Positions 35,354 to 43,688 of a stretch of 64,000 nucleotides of DNA are shown here, piece after piece. Every line of letters begins with the position of its first letter. Within the stretch, counting starts at the first letter, position 1. The stretch is from UBA4416 sp040387555 (GTDB lineage Bacteria; Bacteroidota; Bacteroidia; B-17B0; Aurantibacillaceae), in the NCBI GenBank assembly GCA_040387555.1, contig JAZKDO010000005.1, positions 372,001 through 436,000 on the forward strand, read 5' to 3'. Both the position numbers and the translations under genes were made by a program. The notes beneath the pieces are model-generated. The model saw only the letters and a program-made list of their open reading frames with translations, made no database searches and was not told where the DNA came from.

Positions 35354-36727
35354 TTGAATTTTTTTTTATTTTTTAAGCAACTCGTATCGCGTAATCAATT
35401 AGTTGTCAATATTGTCTGTTTTGCAGTTTTTTGTGAAATTATTTTGCAATACAAATATAATCCTATATGGAATTTTTATCCTGATCACGTTGATTACTTA
35501 AGCCAATCGAGTTTTAGTTTATCAAGCATTAGTTTTTATTCACCAAAACCAAGTTGGGGATTCTCTCCAAGGCCCTTTACTGTCCCTTTATTTTATAAAA
35601 TAATGTTTGGCGATCAGTTAAGTATTGTTTGGATGCAAAAGATTATGCATTGTTTATGCGCATTATCGTTTATTACTGCAATTTCAATTTTGATTAAAAA
35701 CAAAGTGGTTTGTTTTTTAGCTATCCCTGTTTTATATTATTTTTTTACATGGTGGCCAATTGTTGGTTTTACTGAAAATCTTATTTCGGAATCTTTGTCA
35801 ATGTCCTTTCTGTTTTTATGGCTAGCTACTATCATTTATTTTATTCATTATAAAAACAATTTCTCATTTATTTGTTTATTAATAGTTTCAGTACTGTTTT
35901 CTTTTACAAGAGATACTTGGCCATATATAATTTTATTTTCTAATGTACTTTTGTTTATTTATTTCAGCAAAAGCGTAATTCTTAAAAAATATCTTGTAGT
36001 TAGTTTTGTATTTAGTATCGGACTATTTTTCATTCAATCCTACACTGCGATTATTGGTGAACGCTATAAAATCCCGATTTATAATGTATTGGCTGTAAGA
36101 ATCAGTAAAAATACTGAATATATTAAATGGTTTCAGGAAAAAGGAATGCCTCTTGGCGATAGTTTATCAATTAATTTCGGTCGTCTTGATTTAAATGATG
36201 ATAAAGATGTTCAGACTTTATATGATAGTTATTATAACAAAACGTATATCCCATTACATAATTGGATAGTAGAGCATGGAAAAAACACTTATATGTTTTT
36301 TATGCTTACTCATCCGGCATATTTTTTTCTAGATGATGAAACAGATCTTCAAAAAGAGAGAATTTTTGCAATATATGATTTGAATTATACTCCAAAATCT
36401 TCAAATTTATTTTTGGATAATAATACTTACAGAGATACATTTTCATTAATTACGTTATTTTCGACTTTATTAATACTTTTAGGATTTTCTATTGTTTTAA
36501 AGTATAAAAACACTTATGTGTTTTTTCCTTTTTTCGTACTTATTTTATTTACTTTAAATGTTTATTTGTCATATAATGCAGATACACTTGAAGTTGAACG
36601 TCATTTATTTATAACGCAAATAATGATTCAACTTATTATATATACTACTTTAATTTTTATTGTTGATGCTGTTTATAGCCGAATGGCTTTTTATTTTACA
36701 AAAAAGAAAAGTAAAATTGAATCTTAA
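35354..36727 (+). CDS. Polytopic membrane protein, possibly GT-C glycosyltransferase-like
   Basis: A 457-residue protein with about ten hydrophobic segments (for example VNIVCFAVFCEII, VVCFLAIPVLYYFFTWW, SMSFLFLWLATIIYFI, LLILLGFSIVL, FFPFFVLILFTLNVYL). The start must be TTG at 35354 (or ATT just before it), since no ATG lies between the upstream in-frame TAA and the first hydrophobic helix. After helix 1 a loop with FYPDHVDYL and PSWGFSPRP recalls the acidic lumenal loop of GT-C enzymes, but no family motif is conclusive. The gene is isolated and very AT-rich, so horizontal acquisition is possible. Confidence 0.6.
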   Translation: MNFFLFFKQLVSRNQLVVNIVCFAVFCEIILQYKYNPIWNFYPDHVDYLSQSSFSLSSISFYSPKPSWGFSPRPFTVPLFYKIMFGDQLSIVWMQKIMHCLCALSFITAISILIKNKVVCFLAIPVLYYFFTWWPIVGFTENLISESLSMSFLFLWLATIIYFIHYKNNFSFICLLIVSVLFSFTRDTWPYIILFSNVLLFIYFSKSVILKKYLVVSFVFSIGLFFIQSYTAIIGERYKIPIYNVLAVRISKNTEYIKWFQEKGMPLGDSLSINFGRLDLNDDKDVQTLYDSYYNKTYIPLHNWIVEHGKNTYMFFMLTHPAYFFLDDETDLQKERIFAIYDLNYTPKSSNLFLDNNTYRDTFSLITLFSTLLILLGFSIVLKYKNTYVFFPFFVLILFTLNVYLSYNADTLEVERHLFITQIMIQLIIYTTLIFIVDAVYSRMAFYFTKKKSKIES

Positions 36728-36818
36728 TATAAGCTAGTTTATTATGTGTGTTTTTTAAATTTTGGTTTATTTATATATTGAAGAGTAGCAAAAAAGAAAT
36801 AGAAAATAGATAAATTTT

Positions 36819-37472
36819 ATGGAAACAATACTTAAATTTTTAAAACAATTAGCGAAAAATAATCAGAAAGAATGGTTTGATGAAAATCGAACGACCTATG
36901 AAACATCTAAAGCAGAGTTTGAGTCAGTTGTTAAAGCTGTAATTGATAAATGCATTAGTTTTGATAAAGAACTGGGCGGCTTGGAAGCAAAAAAATGTTT
37001 ATTCAGAATTAACCGGGATGTTCGTTTCAGTAAAGATAAGACACCCTATAAATCAAATATGGGTGCCAGTATAAGCCCTGGCGGCAAAAAATCTGCAACA
37101 CCGGGTTATTATATTCATATTGAATCCGGTAAGTCTTTTTTGGCGGGAGGTTCATGGCAACCAGAGCCTGAAGCACTCGCAGCAATTCGCCAGGAAATCG
37201 ATTACCACACGCCGGAGTTTAAAAAGATACTGAATGCTAAAGAATTCAAAACATATTTTAAAGATCTGTCGCAGGATGATAAATTGAAGACTGCACCTAA
37301 AGGCTATCCAAAGGATCACCCTGAATTAAGCTTTTTGCAGCACAAACATTTTATTATGGAAATTGCTTTAAAAGACAGTGAAGTGTTAGATAAAAATTTC
37401 CCGACTTACGTCTCTAAAATATTTAAAGCCATGTATCCTATGAATCAGTTCCTAAGAAAAGCGATGGAATAA
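36819..37472 (+). CDS. DUF2461 (TIGR02453) family protein
   Basis: A 217-residue protein with the family signature near the N-terminus, FLKQLAKNNQKEWFDENR, then RINRDVRFSKDKTPYKSNMGA and GYYIHIESGKSFLAGGSWQPE. The family is widespread and conserved but has no established biochemical function. No signal peptide or membrane segment is seen. It converges with the HAD phosphatase gene with 5 nt between stops. Confidence 0.9.
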   Translation: METILKFLKQLAKNNQKEWFDENRTTYETSKAEFESVVKAVIDKCISFDKELGGLEAKKCLFRINRDVRFSKDKTPYKSNMGASISPGGKKSATPGYYIHIESGKSFLAGGSWQPEPEALAAIRQEIDYHTPEFKKILNAKEFKTYFKDLSQDDKLKTAPKGYPKDHPELSFLQHKHFIMEIALKDSEVLDKNFPTYVSKIFKAMYPMNQFLRKAME

Positions 37473-37477
37473 ATAAT

Positions 37478-38122
37478 CTAATTAATTACTTCCATTAGTG
37501 ACCCAACGTTATAATCCGCGATCATGAATTTTGGATTATTTTTATTGATTTCTTCCGGAATGGCCAATACTCTCATTTGAGCAGCTTTGCCGGCTACAAT
37601 CCCATTCACAGAATCTTCGATCACTAGGCAATGCGTTGGATGAACATTTAGTTCTCTTGAACACGTCAGATAAACCTGGGGATGTGGTTTCCCGTAATCC
37701 ATGTGTTCCGCCGAACATAGTACATCAAAATAATGACGAATATTTAAAACGTCTACCACAGTATTCATTAGTTTTGTGTTAGATGAAGTGCCGATGCCTA
37801 TTTTTAATCCTTTTTCTTTAAAAAAATGTAAAGCCTCAACAACTCCCGACATTGTCTTTCCTTCCATTTGAATTAATTCACAAAGCCTTTCTATTACAAG
37901 CTTGTCAAAGTCATCAACGGTGATATGTGTAATATTATGTTCATTAAACCAATATTCTGCAACCTCTTTAAACCTTAAACCGGTTGTAATTCTGCAATGA
38001 TCATCGCTGAAAGGAATTCCTATCTCGCTAAAACTGCGTATCATAGCCTGTCGCCATAATGGCTCAGAATCAATAATAACTCCATCCATGTCAAAAATGA
38101 TCGCTTTTATACCTGAAAGCAT
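37478..38122 (-). CDS. HAD-superfamily sugar phosphatase / beta-phosphoglucomutase-like
   Basis: A 214-residue HAD hydrolase, subfamily IA. Motif I is IFDMDGVIIDSEPLWR (nucleophile and acid Asp), motif II IGIGTSSN, the Lys and motif III lie in MDYGKPHPQVYL, and motif IV is VIEDSVNGIVAGKAAQMRV. It resembles HxpB (YniC)-type hexitol/2-deoxyglucose-6-phosphate phosphatases; beta-phosphoglucomutase is less likely but not excluded. It is divergent from the GT2 gene, whose open frame abuts this start. Confidence 0.88.
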   Translation of the reverse strand: MLSGIKAIIFDMDGVIIDSEPLWRQAMIRSFSEIGIPFSDDHCRITTGLRFKEVAEYWFNEHNITHITVDDFDKLVIERLCELIQMEGKTMSGVVEALHFFKEKGLKIGIGTSSNTKLMNTVVDVLNIRHYFDVLCSAEHMDYGKPHPQVYLTCSRELNVHPTHCLVIEDSVNGIVAGKAAQMRVLAIPEEINKNNPKFMIADYNVGSLMEVIN

Positions 38123-38193
38123 TGTTAATTTCTTTGTTTAATAAATACAAAGATAAGCGATTTATCTGGCAGTATCGATGGTATTTTTGTGTT

Positions 38194-39336
38194 ATGTATT
38201 TTCCTGATTTTGTTGAAATAGGAGCAGACGAACTCTTGTTGGTTGCTTTTTTTGTGTCGTTGATTGGCATTGTAATTCACTACATTGCCAATGTGTTGCC
38301 GCTTGGCAATTTAAAAAATATTTCCCTTAAGGCCAGCACTAGTCAGGAGCCTGTTTCTATCATCATTTGTGCACGTAATGAAGATGATAATTTGACGGAG
38401 TTTCTCCCAAAAATCCTTTGCCAGGATTACCCTGAATTTGAAGTAGTTGTTGTAAATGATTGCTCAATAGATAATACAGAGAACGTGATTGATGAATTTG
38501 CAAAGATCTTTCCTAACCTAAAAAAAGTAACAATTAAAGAAGATGATTACTACAAACACGGTAAGAAATTTGCTGTGATGGTGGGTATTAAGGGCGCAAA
38601 GTATGAGAACTTATTGTTTACAGATGCAGATTGTTACCCTGCCAATGATCAATGGTTAAGGGATATGAGTAGTGGGTTCGTGAATAACAGAGAAATTGTT
38701 CTGGGTTATGGAGCTTATAGAAAAGAACAGGGATTTCTCAATAAGATAATTCGCTTTGATACGTTTTTAATTGCTGCTAATTATTTATCTGCTGCTGTAA
38801 AAGGAAAAGCTTATATGGGAGTTGGGCGTAACCTTGCTTATAAGAAAGAGTTGTTTTATAAACAAAAAGGTTTCTCTAAGCATTATCACATCACTTCAGG
38901 TGATGATGATTTATTTGTTAACCAGGCCTGTACCAGCGAAAATACAAATGTGGCAGTTTCCCATAATGCCATAACTTATTCTCTTGCCAAAACAACTTTA
39001 ACGGACTGGAAACGTCAGAAGCAAAGACACCTGACAACAGCACCACATTATAATTCCGGAAGCAAAGCAAGAATCACTGTGGGTTACATTTTACAATATT
39101 TATTCCATTTCCTTTTTATGGCAGTTTTGTTGTATAAAACAACTATAATTTCTGCGTTGGTCGGATTTGTATTGAAGATATGTACTCAAATGATTATCTT
39201 TAAAAAGACTTCTAAAAAATTGAATGAAGTTGATCTTTGGGCCCTGTCATTTTTTTATGAGATTATATTATTAGTTATGTACCCAGTGTTTCACATCAGT
39301 AAATTATTTCATAAGCCAAACAAATGGAAGAGTTAG
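38194..39336 (+). CDS. Membrane-bound GT2 glycosyltransferase
   Basis: The ATG at 38194 gives 380 residues; an in-frame TTG at 38122 would add 24 hydrophilic residues and overlap the divergent gene's start codon. One N-terminal membrane helix (LLVAFFVSLIGIVIHYIANVL) precedes a GT-A domain with VSIIICARNEDDNLTEFLP, VVVNDCSIDNTENV, a DXD-type FTDADCYP, and the late TSGDDDLFVNQA plus RQKQRHL (Q/RxxRW-like). Two to three C-terminal helices follow. It would add sugars to an envelope polymer or lipid. The 3' end overlaps the ECF sigma gene by 13 nt, indicating coupled expression. Confidence 0.85.
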   Translation: MYFPDFVEIGADELLLVAFFVSLIGIVIHYIANVLPLGNLKNISLKASTSQEPVSIIICARNEDDNLTEFLPKILCQDYPEFEVVVVNDCSIDNTENVIDEFAKIFPNLKKVTIKEDDYYKHGKKFAVMVGIKGAKYENLLFTDADCYPANDQWLRDMSSGFVNNREIVLGYGAYRKEQGFLNKIIRFDTFLIAANYLSAAVKGKAYMGVGRNLAYKKELFYKQKGFSKHYHITSGDDDLFVNQACTSENTNVAVSHNAITYSLAKTTLTDWKRQKQRHLTTAPHYNSGSKARITVGYILQYLFHFLFMAVLLYKTTIISALVGFVLKICTQMIIFKKTSKKLNEVDLWALSFFYEIILLVMYPVFHISKLFHKPNKWKS

Positions 39337-39944
39337 ATCCGTCAGAGAACCTTACGACCAAAGCAGTTTATGATTATAAGCTTATTCAGAGAGCTCTTAA
39401 AAACGGCGACCAAAAAGCTTATGCAGAATTGCTTCATCGCTATAGGGAGTCGGTTTATTTTACCATGCTTCGTATGTGTAATAATAAAGACGATGCTGAT
39501 GATTTAACTATAGAGGCCTTTGGCCGTGCTTTTAAACGATTAGAACAATACACCCCCACGTATGCATTTAGTACCTGGTTATTTAAAATAGCCAGTAACA
39601 ATGCCATTGATTTTTTAAGAAATAAGAAAAAGAATACTGCGCTATCGTTAGATACTAAAATGGAAAACGATGAAGGACAGGAATTTTCCAAAAATATTAT
39701 TTCGCCCACTTTAGATCCTGAAGAACACATTATTAAAAAGCAAAAAGTTGAGATGCTTCATGATGTGGTGGATAAACTAAAGCCACGTTACAAAGAGTTA
39801 GTGAAGTTGCGTTACTACGAAGAATTAAGCTACGATGAAATTGCAGTGAAACTGGATCTTCCGGTTGGTACGGTAAAGGCACAATTGTTTCGTGCCCGTG
39901 ATTTTTTATATAATATTCTTAAGAACCAGGAAAGTAAAATGTAA
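39324..39944 (+). CDS. ECF-type RNA polymerase sigma factor
   Basis: A 206-residue sigma-70 family protein with region 2 (YAELLHRYRESVYFTMLRMC, DADDLTIEAFGRAFKRLEQY, YAFSTWLFKIASNNAIDFLR) and region 4 (KPRYKELVKLRYYEELSYDEIAVKLDLPVGTVKAQLFRAR) joined by an acidic linker of about 45 residues. No anti-sigma factor is adjacent. It starts 13 nt inside the glycosyltransferase gene, so the two are likely expressed together and envelope-related control is a fair guess. Confidence 0.92.
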   Translation: MEELDPSENLTTKAVYDYKLIQRALKNGDQKAYAELLHRYRESVYFTMLRMCNNKDDADDLTIEAFGRAFKRLEQYTPTYAFSTWLFKIASNNAIDFLRNKKKNTALSLDTKMENDEGQEFSKNIISPTLDPEEHIIKKQKVEMLHDVVDKLKPRYKELVKLRYYEELSYDEIAVKLDLPVGTVKAQLFRARDFLYNILKNQESKM

Positions 39945-39967
39945 TTCTTTATTTTATAAAATCGAGC

Positions 39968-40032
39968 TGTCACCCTGAGCGGAGTCGAAAGGCAGCGAGA
40001 TGCAAATGTTCTCGACTTCGCTCGAACTGACA
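39968..40032. repeat. Intergenic palindromic repeat upstream of rsmG
   Basis: TGTCACCCTGAGCGGAGTCG (39968-39987) is matched in reverse complement by CGACTTCGCTCGAACTGACA (40013-40032), with four mismatches over 20 nt. This TGTCACCCTGAGCGGAGTCGAA sequence is a dispersed repeat well known from Bacteroidota genomes. A single arm recurs at 40867-40886 on the other side of rsmG. Confidence 0.75.
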
Positions 40033-40045
40033 TTAAATAATTTTT

Positions 40046-40672
40046 GTGAAACCAGATATCATCCTAAAATACTTCCCAAACATTACACCTCATCAAAAAC
40101 AGCAATTCGAGCAATTGTATGATTTGTATATGCACTGGAATGCACAAATTAATGTGATTTCAAGGAAGGATAGTGATTTATTATACGAGCGACATGTGTT
40201 GCATTCATTAGGTATTGCAAAAGTAATGTCATTTAAGCCAGGCACAAAAATTTTAGATGTTGGCTGTGGTGGAGGTTTTCCTGGCATCCCATTGGCCATA
40301 CTATTTCCTGAATCCAGATTTCATTTGGTAGACTCTATCGGGAAAAAAATAAAGGTGGTAAACGAAGTTGCTGCCGGCATAGGTTTAACAAATGTTTTTG
40401 CTGAACATGAACGTGCTGAAAACATAAAAGATAAATTTCACTTTATTGTGAGTCGTGCTGTAACTGCTTTTCCTGAATTTTACAATTGGGTTTCAAAAAA
40501 AATACTGAAAGATAATTTTAATGATTTGCCTAACGGAATATTATACCTAAAGGGCGGGGACCTTCAGGAAGAGTTTGGACATCATTACGACAAAGCCGTT
40601 TTCTATGATCTCAAAAACTACTTCGAAGAAGAATTTTTTGATACCAAGAAAGTAGTTTATTATAAATTATAG
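40046..40672 (+). CDS. rsmG: 16S rRNA (guanine527-N7)-methyltransferase RsmG
   Basis: Methylates G527 of 16S rRNA (formerly GidB). The 208 residues start at GTG and show LYDLYMHWNAQINVISRKD, the SAM-binding ILDVGCGGGFPGIPLAI, LVDSIGKKIKVVNEV and FHFIVSRAVTAFPEF, all typical of RsmG. The GTG start is 14 nt after a palindromic repeat, so its promoter is probably in or before the repeat, or it is read from the ECF sigma transcript. Confidence 0.95.
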   Translation: MKPDIILKYFPNITPHQKQQFEQLYDLYMHWNAQINVISRKDSDLLYERHVLHSLGIAKVMSFKPGTKILDVGCGGGFPGIPLAILFPESRFHLVDSIGKKIKVVNEVAAGIGLTNVFAEHERAENIKDKFHFIVSRAVTAFPEFYNWVSKKILKDNFNDLPNGILYLKGGDLQEEFGHHYDKAVFYDLKNYFEEEFFDTKKVVYYKL

Positions 40673-40692
40673 TTCCGGATTAGGGCATACAT

Positions 40693-40777
40693 GCGTTAGG
40701 GATAGAACGAAAATCCTTTTGCCTGTTCTTTTGCAAAAGATTGCAGTGATAGCCCGCCCGCCAGTTGGCGGAAACGC
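40693..40777 (+). ncRNA. Structured intergenic RNA element, Flavo-1-like (copy 1)
   Basis: The closing stem GCGTT (40693-40697) pairs with AACGC (40773-40777). It is followed by AGGGAT and then a hairpin in which AATC-C-TTTTGC pairs with GCAAAAGATT with one bulged C. A second hairpin CCGCC-AGTT-GGCGG lies before the closing strand. A second copy with the same layout and a different closing stem occurs at 54924-55031. The layout agrees with my memory of the Flavo-1 motif of Bacteroidota; the family assignment is unverified. It lies downstream of rsmG. Confidence 0.5.
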
Positions 40778-40807
40778 CCAAACAAATACTGAGAATATTT
40801 AAATAAA

Positions 40808-40839
40808 AAAGCCTCAACAAATAATTCTGTTAAGGCTTT
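40808..40839. terminator. Hairpin between rsmG and the transaldolase-like gene
   Basis: A 12-bp stem (40808-40819 with 40828-40839, one mismatch) and an 8-nt loop. The T run is interrupted. It could terminate from either side of the convergent pair. Confidence 0.6.
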
Positions 40840-40866
40840 GTTATTTCTAGATTACCCGCTTGAGTT

Positions 40867-40886
40867 TGTCAGTTCGAGCGGAGTCG
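40867..40886 (+). repeat. Single arm of the TGTCAGTTCGAGCGGAGTCG repeat
   Basis: Matches the right arm (in reverse complement) and the left arm of the palindrome at 39968-40032. It lies 24 nt beyond the stop of the transaldolase-like gene. Confidence 0.65.
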
Positions 40887-40909
40887 GGAACCAAAAGTAA
40901 AACTCAATC

Positions 40910-41557
40910 TTATTTCTTTGCATCTGCTAAAAACTGCGCCAAACCTTTGTCCGTTAACGGATGGTTTAACAATGCAGTGATCGCACTTAATGGCGCTGTA
41001 ATTACATCAGCCGCAAGTTTAGCGCACTGTACAATATGTAAAGGATGACGAATAGAAGCAGCTAAGATTTCTGTTTCGTAACCGTAGTTATCATAAATAG
41101 TTCGGATATCATCAATCAAATCCATTCCGTCCTGGCTAATATCATCCAAGCGTCCAACAAATGGAGAAACATAAGAAGCGCCTGCTTTAGCAGCTAAAAG
41201 AGCTTGTCCCGCAGAGAATACCAAAGTGCAATTTGTTTTAATGCCTTTATCGCTGAAATACTTGATGGCTTTTAATCCTTCTTTAATCATGGGAATTTTT
41301 ACCACAATACGTGGATGAAGGTCTGCCAGCATTTCACCTTCACGCACCATGCCATCAAAATCCGTAGCAATTACTTCCGCACTTACATCACCGGTAGTAA
41401 TATTACAGATATCAACATAATGCTTCATAATATTATCCTGTCCTTTAATACCTTCTTTGGCCATTAAGGATGGGTTAGTTGTAACGCCGTCTAAAACGCC
41501 AAGGTCTTGTGCTTCTTTGATTTGTGCTAAATTCGCTGTATCAATAAAAAATTTCAT
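40910..41557 (-). CDS. Transaldolase-like / fructose-6-phosphate aldolase family
   Basis: A 215-residue single-domain class I aldolase of the TalC/MipB type (MKFFIDTANLAQIKEAQDLGVLDGVTTNPSLMAKEG). The Schiff-base Lys lies in RIVVKIPMI near residue 86, then NCTLVFSAGQALLAAKAGASYVSPFVGRLDDI. It transfers a dihydroxyacetone unit in the pentose phosphate pathway or acts as fructose-6-phosphate aldolase; short members of this family have been shown to do either. It is monocistronic, divergent from the sirtuin gene. Confidence 0.92.
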   Translation of the reverse strand: MKFFIDTANLAQIKEAQDLGVLDGVTTNPSLMAKEGIKGQDNIMKHYVDICNITTGDVSAEVIATDFDGMVREGEMLADLHPRIVVKIPMIKEGLKAIKYFSDKGIKTNCTLVFSAGQALLAAKAGASYVSPFVGRLDDISQDGMDLIDDIRTIYDNYGYETEILAASIRHPLHIVQCAKLAADVITAPLSAITALLNHPLTDKGLAQFLADAKK

Positions 41558-41647
41558 AGTGGTTATATTTTTTGTAAATTTAGGATAAGCTAAAGTATAT
41601 TTTACGCTTGTTTGTAGTTTGTTTAAAGTTTATTTTTATCCCTGATA

Positions 41648-42343
41648 ATGCGCAAAAAGAAGATAGTAGTTTTTAGTGGAGCTGGTATGAGCGCTGAAAG
41701 TGGTATCAAGACTTTCAGGGATACTGGCGGATTGTGGGAAGAATATAAAATCGAGGATGTGGCTACATTCGACGCTTGGGAAAGAAACCGCGACCTTGTT
41801 TTGGATTTTTACAACCAACGTCGTAAACAGGTGATGGATGCAAAACCCAATGAAGCGCATTTATTGGTGGCGGAATTGCAAAATTATTTCGATGTTCAGG
41901 TTATTACCCAAAATATTGACGATCTGCATGAGCGGGCGGGTAGTAAAAAAGTGTTGCACTTACATGGAGAAATCATGAAAGGTAGAAGCACGGTGAAGGA
42001 AGATTTGATTTTTCCTTTGAAACATTGGGAGATTAAATCCGGAGATATGTGTGAAGTTGGTTCGCAAATTCGTCCTCACATTGTTTGGTTTGGTGAAGCT
42101 GTTCCTGAAATGGACAAGGCTACAGAACTAGTAGAAGAAGCCGATATTTTTATTACTATCGGCACTTCATTAAACGTGTATCCGGCTGCCAATTTAATTC
42201 ATGTTGTTAAAAGCGAAATCCCCAAATACCTGGTTGATCCGGGAGAATTTAATTTAGATTATATCAAAAACCTGAAGGTGATCAAAGCAACCGCGATAGA
42301 GGGTATGAAAGTATTGATGAAGAACTTGAAAGAATTAAATTAA
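41648..42343 (+). CDS. cobB: NAD-dependent protein deacylase, sirtuin class III-like
   Basis: A 231-residue sirtuin. VVFSGAGMSAESGIKTFRD binds NAD, VITQNIDDLHERAGSKKVLHLHGEI contains the catalytic His, and ITIGTSLNVYPAANLI closes the Rossmann part. A YxxR pair in FYNQRRKQV matches the acyl-pocket residues that make SIRT5/CobB prefer succinyl or malonyl lysine. The four zinc-binding cysteines are missing; only one Cys (GDMCEVG) lies in that region, as in several Bacteroidota homologues. It is 18 nt before the DUF2130 gene and probably cotranscribed. Confidence 0.9.
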   Translation: MRKKKIVVFSGAGMSAESGIKTFRDTGGLWEEYKIEDVATFDAWERNRDLVLDFYNQRRKQVMDAKPNEAHLLVAELQNYFDVQVITQNIDDLHERAGSKKVLHLHGEIMKGRSTVKEDLIFPLKHWEIKSGDMCEVGSQIRPHIVWFGEAVPEMDKATELVEEADIFITIGTSLNVYPAANLIHVVKSEIPKYLVDPGEFNLDYIKNLKVIKATAIEGMKVLMKNLKELN

Positions 42344-42361
42344 TATCATTATAAAAGATCA

Positions 42362-43621
42362 ATGAGTAACTCTGCTACTGTCAAATGTCCGAATTGTAAA
42401 ACTGAGTTTCAGTTAGGAGACGCTATTTCTTCTGAAATTGAAGCGAAAATCAAAGCGCGATATGTAGAAAGATTCAATAAAGATCAAAACGTATTGGCAG
42501 AGAAGGAGAAACAATATGAGTTGCAGTTGGAGCAGTTTAAAAAACAGCAGGAAGATCAGGAACGAATAGTTGCTGAAAAAGTAAGACTTCAAAAAACGGT
42601 ATTGGAGCAGGAAGCTATTAAGAAAGCAGCTTCTGAAATGCAGTTGCAAATGGATATGGTGAATAAAGAACTGGCTGAAAAAGATAGTAAATTAAAGGAA
42701 AGCCAGGCAAAAGAATTACAGTTTATCTTAAAGGAAAAAGAGCTGAAAACCAAGGAGGAAGAATTTGAATTGACTCTTCAGAAAAAATTGCAGGCTGAAC
42801 GCGAGCAATTAGCTGACCAGATCCGCAAGCAGGAACTAGAAAAAAATGCTATCAAGGAAAAAGATCATGAGATTAAATTGATGGAATTAAAAAAACAACT
42901 CGAAGATCAGAAGAAACTGACGGAAGAAATGGTGCGTAAACAAGGACAAGGTTCCATGCAAATGCAGGGCGAAGTTCATGAACTGGCTCTGGAAGAATTA
43001 TTAAAAAGCACTTTTCCCTTTGATTCTATTGATGAAGTTGGGAAGGGCGTAAAAGGCGCAGATGCCATTCATACGGTTCGTAATCCACTTGGTCAGGTTT
43101 GTGGAAAAATTATTTACGAAAGTAAAAACACTAAAGCATTTGGTGGTGATTGGATCGATAAATTAAAACATGATATGCGTTCATCACAGGCAGATATTGC
43201 GGTGATAGTTACAGAAACAATGCCAAGGGAAATGTCCCGCTTCGGAATGAAAGACGGTGTTTGGGTATGTGATTTCACTGAAATTAAATCACTGGCTTTT
43301 GTATTACGCGACAGTTTAATAAAAATTCATGCTGCACAATCCAGCCAGGAAAATAAGGGAGATAAAATGAGTATGCTCTATTCTTACTTAACCGGAACAG
43401 AATTCAGGCAGCAAATTGAAGCTATTGTAGAAGGCTTCACCGAATTACAATTTGGAATTCAGCGTGAAAAAAATGCCATGCAAAAGATCTGGAAAGAACG
43501 GGAAAAACAGTTAGAAAAAGTTTTACTTAATACCACAAATTTTTACGGTTCCGTAAAAGGAATTGCCGGAAATGCCATTGGCGACATCAAGTTGTTGGAA
43601 CTGGGAGATGATAAAGAGTAA
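42362..43621 (+). CDS. DUF2130 coiled-coil protein with possible nuclease-like core
   Basis: A 419-residue protein. A CPNCKTEF knuckle opens the chain, then a long charged coiled coil covers about residues 30-200 (many K-E-Q heptads). The C-terminal domain carries the family signature KGADAIHTVRN...GKIIYESKNTKAFGGDWIDKLK and SQADIAVIVTETMP. The D...ESK arrangement with a following Gln/Asp-rich strand resembles the PD-(D/E)xK nuclease core; that reading is my inference. The family has no settled function. It follows the sirtuin gene by 18 nt. Confidence 0.85.
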   Translation: MSNSATVKCPNCKTEFQLGDAISSEIEAKIKARYVERFNKDQNVLAEKEKQYELQLEQFKKQQEDQERIVAEKVRLQKTVLEQEAIKKAASEMQLQMDMVNKELAEKDSKLKESQAKELQFILKEKELKTKEEEFELTLQKKLQAEREQLADQIRKQELEKNAIKEKDHEIKLMELKKQLEDQKKLTEEMVRKQGQGSMQMQGEVHELALEELLKSTFPFDSIDEVGKGVKGADAIHTVRNPLGQVCGKIIYESKNTKAFGGDWIDKLKHDMRSSQADIAVIVTETMPREMSRFGMKDGVWVCDFTEIKSLAFVLRDSLIKIHAAQSSQENKGDKMSMLYSYLTGTEFRQQIEAIVEGFTELQFGIQREKNAMQKIWKEREKQLEKVLLNTTNFYGSVKGIAGNAIGDIKLLELGDDKE

Positions 43622-43637
43622 TAATATTCAAAACAAA

Positions 43638-43665
43638 AAGAACCTGTCAATGTTGACAAGCTCTT
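43638..43665. terminator. Imperfect bidirectional hairpin
   Basis: 43638-43650 pairs with 43653-43665 with two mismatches and a very tight loop. A-rich sequence on the left gives a U-rich tail on the minus-strand transcript. It lies between the convergent DUF2130 and T9SS cargo genes. Confidence 0.45.
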
Positions 43666-43688
43666 CTGTTTTAGGATGATAAAAAGAA

